From NCBI GenBank assembly GCA_028819495.1, contig JAPPLI010000053.1:1-36317 (forward strand): DNA of 36,317 nucleotides, in the 5' to 3' direction. This stretch comes from Gammaproteobacteria bacterium (GTDB taxonomy: Bacteria > Pseudomonadota > Gammaproteobacteria > Eutrophobiales > Eutrophobiaceae). A program made the position numbers and the translations under genes. The notes below the pieces were generated by a model, which had not been told where the DNA came from, did not search any database, and worked only from the letters and a program-made list of their open reading frames with translations. Below are positions 35,639 to 36,317 of the stretch, piece by piece; within the stretch, counting starts at the first letter, position 1, and every line of letters begins with the position of its first letter.

Positions 35639-36317
35639 GTGTCCATTCAATTTGATTTGTTTGTGCACAGCGCTGAGGTGGTCGCCGAGAACGAACTGCG
35701 CGAGGCCCTGCTTGAGCGCAACGCCGGCGAGGCGCAACAAAAGCTTGCAGAACTCAGAACGCGCAACCCCGACCACAAAGCGCTGGAACCTGCTTCCGCA
35801 ATGATTGATGCACTGATAGCAGAACCGCCACATGATTCAAATACTGCCTTGAAGCGCCTCGACAGGCTGGAACAGGCATGGACCCCTGCGGCAAAGACCC
35901 TGTTCGGCGTTGACGGGCAGGACATTCTGGCGCCGCTCTGGCGCGCCGCCGGGCTGGCGTTGGAAAGTGTCCGCTTTGATCCTGAACACCCGGACCATCA
36001 TGCAAGCCACGCCTACCTGGAGTGCTGTGACTGGGCGTCTGTCCTGCGCGTGATACAGGATGAACCGGATTGTGAACATCAACCCGTTCTGCTTGAGCGG
36101 AAGGCACAGGCATTTTGGCAGCTCCACCGAACTGCGCAGGCTTTTGAGCAATGGTTCATGCTGTGCTGGCTGGCGCCGGCGTATTTTGAGAAGTTGATAG
36201 AGAATGGACATATTACCGCATCGTTATTGCTGGAACATCGGACTACATTCATCAACACTGAAATGGAACCTGAACTGACCACGGCATGGTATCCTGCCTG
36301 GGTGTTGTTGCATGAAC
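35639..36317 (+). CDS. Hypothetical protein, N-terminal part, runs off right edge
   Basis: GTG start at 35639 (in-frame stop at 35627-35629, so little room for another), continuing open to the end for 226 codons. Opens VSIQFDLFVHSAEVVAENEL then REALLERNAGEAQQKLAEL; the QFDLF beginning and the later mostly helical, repeat-like composition are familiar from uncharacterised proteobacterial proteins, possibly TPR-like. No signal peptide. Minus-strand frames over the same region have no recognisable content and are taken as shadows. Confidence 0.6.
   Translation, partial: MSIQFDLFVHSAEVVAENELREALLERNAGEAQQKLAELRTRNPDHKALEPASAMIDALIAEPPHDSNTALKRLDRLEQAWTPAAKTLFGVDGQDILAPLWRAAGLALESVRFDPEHPDHHASHAYLECCDWASVLRVIQDEPDCEHQPVLLERKAQAFWQLHRTAQAFEQWFMLCWLAPAYFEKLIENGHITASLLLEHRTTFINTEMEPELTTAWYPAWVLLHE

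Noticed and set aside
35591..36282. Minus-strand frames at the right edge
   Set aside because: Overlapped by one continuous plus frame with a familiar QFDLF start; the minus frames are short and inconsistent with each other.

Overview
The window looks like accessory chromosome of a moderately GC-rich gammaproteobacterium. This rests on the NirB-type start of the left-edge gene, HipBA, DUF1640-like proteins and IS21/ISKra4 elements; nothing here fixes the species. No rRNA, tRNA, CRISPR array or prophage was seen.

Layout. Positions 1-1162 hold the 5' part of a leftward nirB-like nitrite reductase gene. Positions 1465-1923 hold three tiny, tightly packed genes for single-span membrane peptides, followed by a good sigma70-type promoter. 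Positions 2011-21282 are dominated by three very acidic RTX proteins, each opening with a PPC-like beta domain: RTX1 (1862 aa), RTX2 (1165 aa) and RTX3 (about 1210 aa). RTX2 and RTX3 share an 82-bp leader differing at one base and a near-identical 3' terminator, so they are recent copies of one expression cassette. RTX3 is cut by an ISKra4-family element with a clean 9-bp target duplication. A decayed fourth PPC copy lies at 11760-12041. A complete IS21-family element (12780-15360) sits between RTX2 and RTX3, and a short relic of the same istB tail lies between RTX1 and RTX2. No type I secretion genes are present in the window.

Positions 21500-28572 form a nursery of miniature proteins. At least five families (called A-E here) pair one membrane span with a short coiled coil. 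Several are present as intact, truncated, nonsense or frameshifted copies in both orientations. Families A-D are built from 33-bp (11-residue) tandem repeats. Families A and B carry promoters placed so that transcription should start at the ATG. Families C and D share a TGTGAG-N4-CTCACA palindrome upstream. A Fic AMP-transferase and a HipB/HipA pair are embedded here.

Positions 28665-34564 are the remains of a defence-type operon: two BrxC/BrxD-like (DUF2791) ATPase genes that have both lost the part that should carry the P-loop, then an intact SNF2 helicase and an intact SWIM zinc-finger protein. The right end holds a truncated PIN-domain gene with a small partner, a small membrane protein, and an unrecognised gene running off the edge.

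Reading as a whole: a secreted or surface calcium-binding RTX arsenal next to a region reshaped by IS elements and short-gene duplication, where toxin-antitoxin-like genes stay intact while the ATPases of a defence system have decayed. The organism, the secretion route and the roles of the mini-proteins are inference.
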